NCBI GenBank assembly: GCA_018814355.1
Contig: JAHIZT010000082.1
Location: forward strand, 1 to 50,458
From: Candidatus Thermoplasmatota archaeon
GTDB taxonomy: Archaea; Thermoplasmatota; Thermoplasmata; UBA10834
DNA: 50,458 nt
Reading direction: 5' to 3'
Notes under the pieces: model-generated
Told to the model about the DNA's origin: nothing
Seen by the model: only the letters and a program-made list of their open reading frames with translations
Database searches by the model: none
Program-made: the position numbers and the translations under genes
Part shown: piece after piece, positions 48,958 to 50,458 of the stretch
Numbering within the stretch: the first letter of the stretch is position 1
How the letters are laid out: each line of letters begins with the position of its first letter

Positions 48958-49614
48958 CTATACATCATTCGAGAGCACGAAGGAGCTAGTGTGATTCGCA
49001 GCGGCTGGCGTCTCGGAGAGGTTCTCCGTACCTGCCGTCTCTGAATGGACGCTCTCTGTCTCACCCATCCCAGGCAACGGGTGCTTCGAGTACTCTTCCT
49101 TTCTGTCGTCGATGTCCATTGTGAGATATATGGCCGTGACTTCGATGCTTGAATGGCCAAGATTCTGCTGCAGAGTCCTGATGTCTATGCCAGATTTAAG
49201 CGCATACACCGCATGCGTGTGCCTCAAGACATGTGGATGCCTCTTGTCCTTGTCCAGGCCGATTCTCGTCCCATAGTTGTTAATCAGACGTTCGACCTGG
49301 CGTCTGGACAGCTGGCCTCGCTTGTTTGATACGAAGAGCGGGTCCTTTCGGTTCTTGCGTGTCCCGACATAGTCACGCAGCATCGTCTTGGTCCAGCTGT
49401 TCACGAGAGGGACCTTGCGTCCTTCCTCATGTCGCTTCGCCTCCTGAATCGTGATCTCCCCCGCTTCGAGATCTACGTCACCGATTGTCAAGGCGGTTAG
49501 CTCGCCGACTCTAATCCCCGTTTCGTACAGAAGTTTGATAATGAGACGATCTCTCATTCGCTTAGGTTCCTCTAGCAGGGCTTTGAGCTCATCCTGCTTG
49601 AGATACTTTCGCAT
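48958..49614 (-). CDS. Minimal tyrosine recombinase (catalytic domain only)
   Basis: 218 aa from ATG 49614 (MRKYLKQDELKALLEE). All catalytic residues can be seen: Arg 35 in TGIRVGEL, Lys near 60-67, His 128 and Arg 131 in HVLRH, His 154 in LGHSS, and Tyr 163 in AIYL. The N-terminal core-binding (SAM-like) domain of Xer/phage integrases, usually about 90-100 residues, is absent. The start is set by the TATA element (49671-49680): a longer frame to 49689 begins upstream of it. The C-terminal 50 residues are Ser/Glu-rich. It may resolve or integrate an element here, or be a housekeeping XerA-like enzyme; the flanks are AT-rich and gene-poor. Confidence 0.85.
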   Translation of the reverse strand: MRKYLKQDELKALLEEPKRMRDRLIIKLLYETGIRVGELTALTIGDVDLEAGEITIQEAKRHEEGRKVPLVNSWTKTMLRDYVGTRKNRKDPLFVSNKRGQLSRRQVERLINNYGTRIGLDKDKRHPHVLRHTHAVYALKSGIDIRTLQQNLGHSSIEVTAIYLTMDIDDRKEEYSKHPLPGMGETESVHSETAGTENLSETPAAANHTSSFVLSNDV

Positions 49615-49636
49615 GCTGAATCCCCATCCCTTGTCT

Positions 49637-49680
49637 TCGGACGATTGTCCGACAAAGCATTGGTTTGTGCCTATATAAAA
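49637..49680 (-). promoter_or_regulatory. Promoter and operator-like palindrome of the recombinase
   Basis: TTTTATATAG (49671-49680 on the minus strand) is a TATA box. Transcription should start near 49650, inside TCGGAC-GATT-GTCCGA (49637-49652), a perfect 6-bp inverted repeat placed between TATA and the ATG at 49614. A repressor bound here would block the gene. Confidence 0.6.
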
Positions 49681-49689
49681 ATGTCGCAT

Positions 49690-50458
49690 TTTGGGTCATA
49701 ACTGCCCTCAGACGATCTGCGCGGTTCCGGTGCCTCTCAAAAGCGTCAACAAATACCCTATTTGTCGCCGTTTTCCATGGAAGGCCTTACGGATAGCGTT
49801 CTCCCAGATAGCAAGGGCGTTCGTTTGCATGACAATATATAGCACGGCTCCTGCTAAAACCCGAAAAACACCATGACTTCTTCTGGAGAATTTCGGTTTC
49901 GTGAGCTCGGATCGCATATTGCCCCCGTAGGGGGCAACAGAACGACCACTATTTTAGCTACTTAGTATACTAGTCAATACAATATCAATATCTCGCTTAC
50001 ATATGTATCATTTACCGATAATTTCGTCCGACAGCGGCGGACAGCATGATACTCAATGACACGGTACGCATCTATGTCACGTCATGACATGACATGCGTG
50101 GACACATTTTCGAGGCGGATCTTAAGCGTGTCATCATAGATTCCTCGGACGAAGCTCGCGTGCAGCGCCTGATTTCGCACCAGATCCCACACCAACGCCA
50201 GGCATTAGCCAGATAGTAAGATTGGCAGCCGTCTTGCTCTCCATTTCGTAGTCAGTTATTGAAGCACAGATAACCAATTCGACCCCGGTCTGGAATTTCC
50301 AAGAACAGAACCCGTTATATGTCCGACACTATATAATTAGATGAATTATCTATAATTGATAGTATTAGATATCTCCGAGCAATACAATGCGAAAACAGAA
50401 CACCAAATGATGCAAAATACTGAAAGTCTAGCAGCGAGATTCCCTTTCAGAAACAGCA
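49690..50458. other. AT-rich, gene-poor region
   Basis: No gene supported in 769 bases. Contains a hairpin TTGCCCCC-GTA-GGGGGCAA (49919-49937); GTCCGACA at 50026-50033 (with CGGAC at 50038, an imperfect inverted repeat) and again at 50321-50328 directly before a TATATAAT; and a TCGGAC half-site at 50145-50150. CATGACATGACATG near 50084 is a short tandem repeat. Confidence 0.5.

Noticed and set aside
49708-49917. A 69-aa minus-strand frame in the right-hand AT-rich region
   Set aside because: No Shine-Dalgarno, no recognisable domain, and the opposite strand is equally open; treated as non-coding.
1-50458. CRISPR arrays, rRNA genes or a classical restriction or defence island
   Set aside because: No regularly spaced repeats, no rRNA-like conserved segments, and no nuclease-methylase or similar cluster were seen on either strand.

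Overview
The window is archaeal. It carries SRP54 and a 7S SRP RNA, aIF6, L31e, L39e, S19e, PDCD5, an archaeal proteasome beta subunit, the KH/beta-CASP nuclease aCPSF1, the RFC large subunit, archaeal LeuS, archaeal Taw1 and TATA-box promoters often placed about 26 bp before a start codon (leaderless mRNAs). DUF835, DUF373 next to an MptE-like enzyme, and a two-RHH CdrS-like protein beside an FtsZ homologue suggest the phylum Thermoplasmatota; this is inferred from gene content, not from a marker tree. The core is GC-rich with tightly packed genes. The right end (after about 48.8 kb) is visibly AT-rich and gene-poor.

Layout. 1-0.4 kb: decayed TnpB end. 0.5-5.4 kb: srp54-trmY, a small winged-helix regulator with its own operator-like palindromes, purB, tRNA-Ala. 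5.7-9.2 kb: PAP2 phosphatase, a tungstate-type ABC transporter (tupABC order), and the SRP RNA, transcribed divergently from it. 9.4-17.5 kb, mostly minus strand: AIR-synthase-like protein related to methanogenesis marker 2, an unknown winged-helix protein, a CotA-like multicopper oxidase, a tiny unknown protein, a site-2 protease, and MptE/DUF373. 17.6-21.6 kb: zinc-ribbon protein, MBL hydrolase, the ribosomal operon rps19e-pdcd5-rpl39e-rpl31e-eif6, and ubiX. 21.6-29.8 kb: a membrane RING/zinc-ribbon/DUF835 protein, an RND/MMPL exporter, leuS. 30.0-36.2 kb: cdrS-like plus a truncated ftsZ-like gene, an ATP-NAD-kinase-like gene, porGDAB (each junction an ATGA overlap), an exosome-associated RNA-binding protein, tRNA-Leu. 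36.5-43.0 kb: a type-IV-pilus/Tad-like locus (two pilin-like proteins on one strand; Cys-rich protein, secretion ATPase and TadC-like membrane protein on the other), followed by a response regulator-DUF835 pair. 43.2-43.7 kb: second TnpB relic. 43.9-48.8 kb: psmB, aCPSF1/FttA, taw1, rfcL. 49-50.5 kb: minimal tyrosine recombinase and a promoter region with recurring GTCCGACA sites, then no recognisable genes.

How the parts work together. SRP54 and the SRP RNA make the core targeting particle. The por operon links pyruvate and acetyl-CoA through ferredoxin, and a tungstate importer fits a metabolism using W/Mo enzymes, although no such enzyme is in the window. The most unusual items are: an FtsZ homologue that stops before the T7 catalytic loop; a pilus-like locus with a new Cys-rich partner, flanked by a REC-DUF835 module; two TnpB relics that keep the gene's 3' end nearly intact while the protein core is gone; and small autoregulatory-looking palindromes at the winged-helix and integrase promoters.
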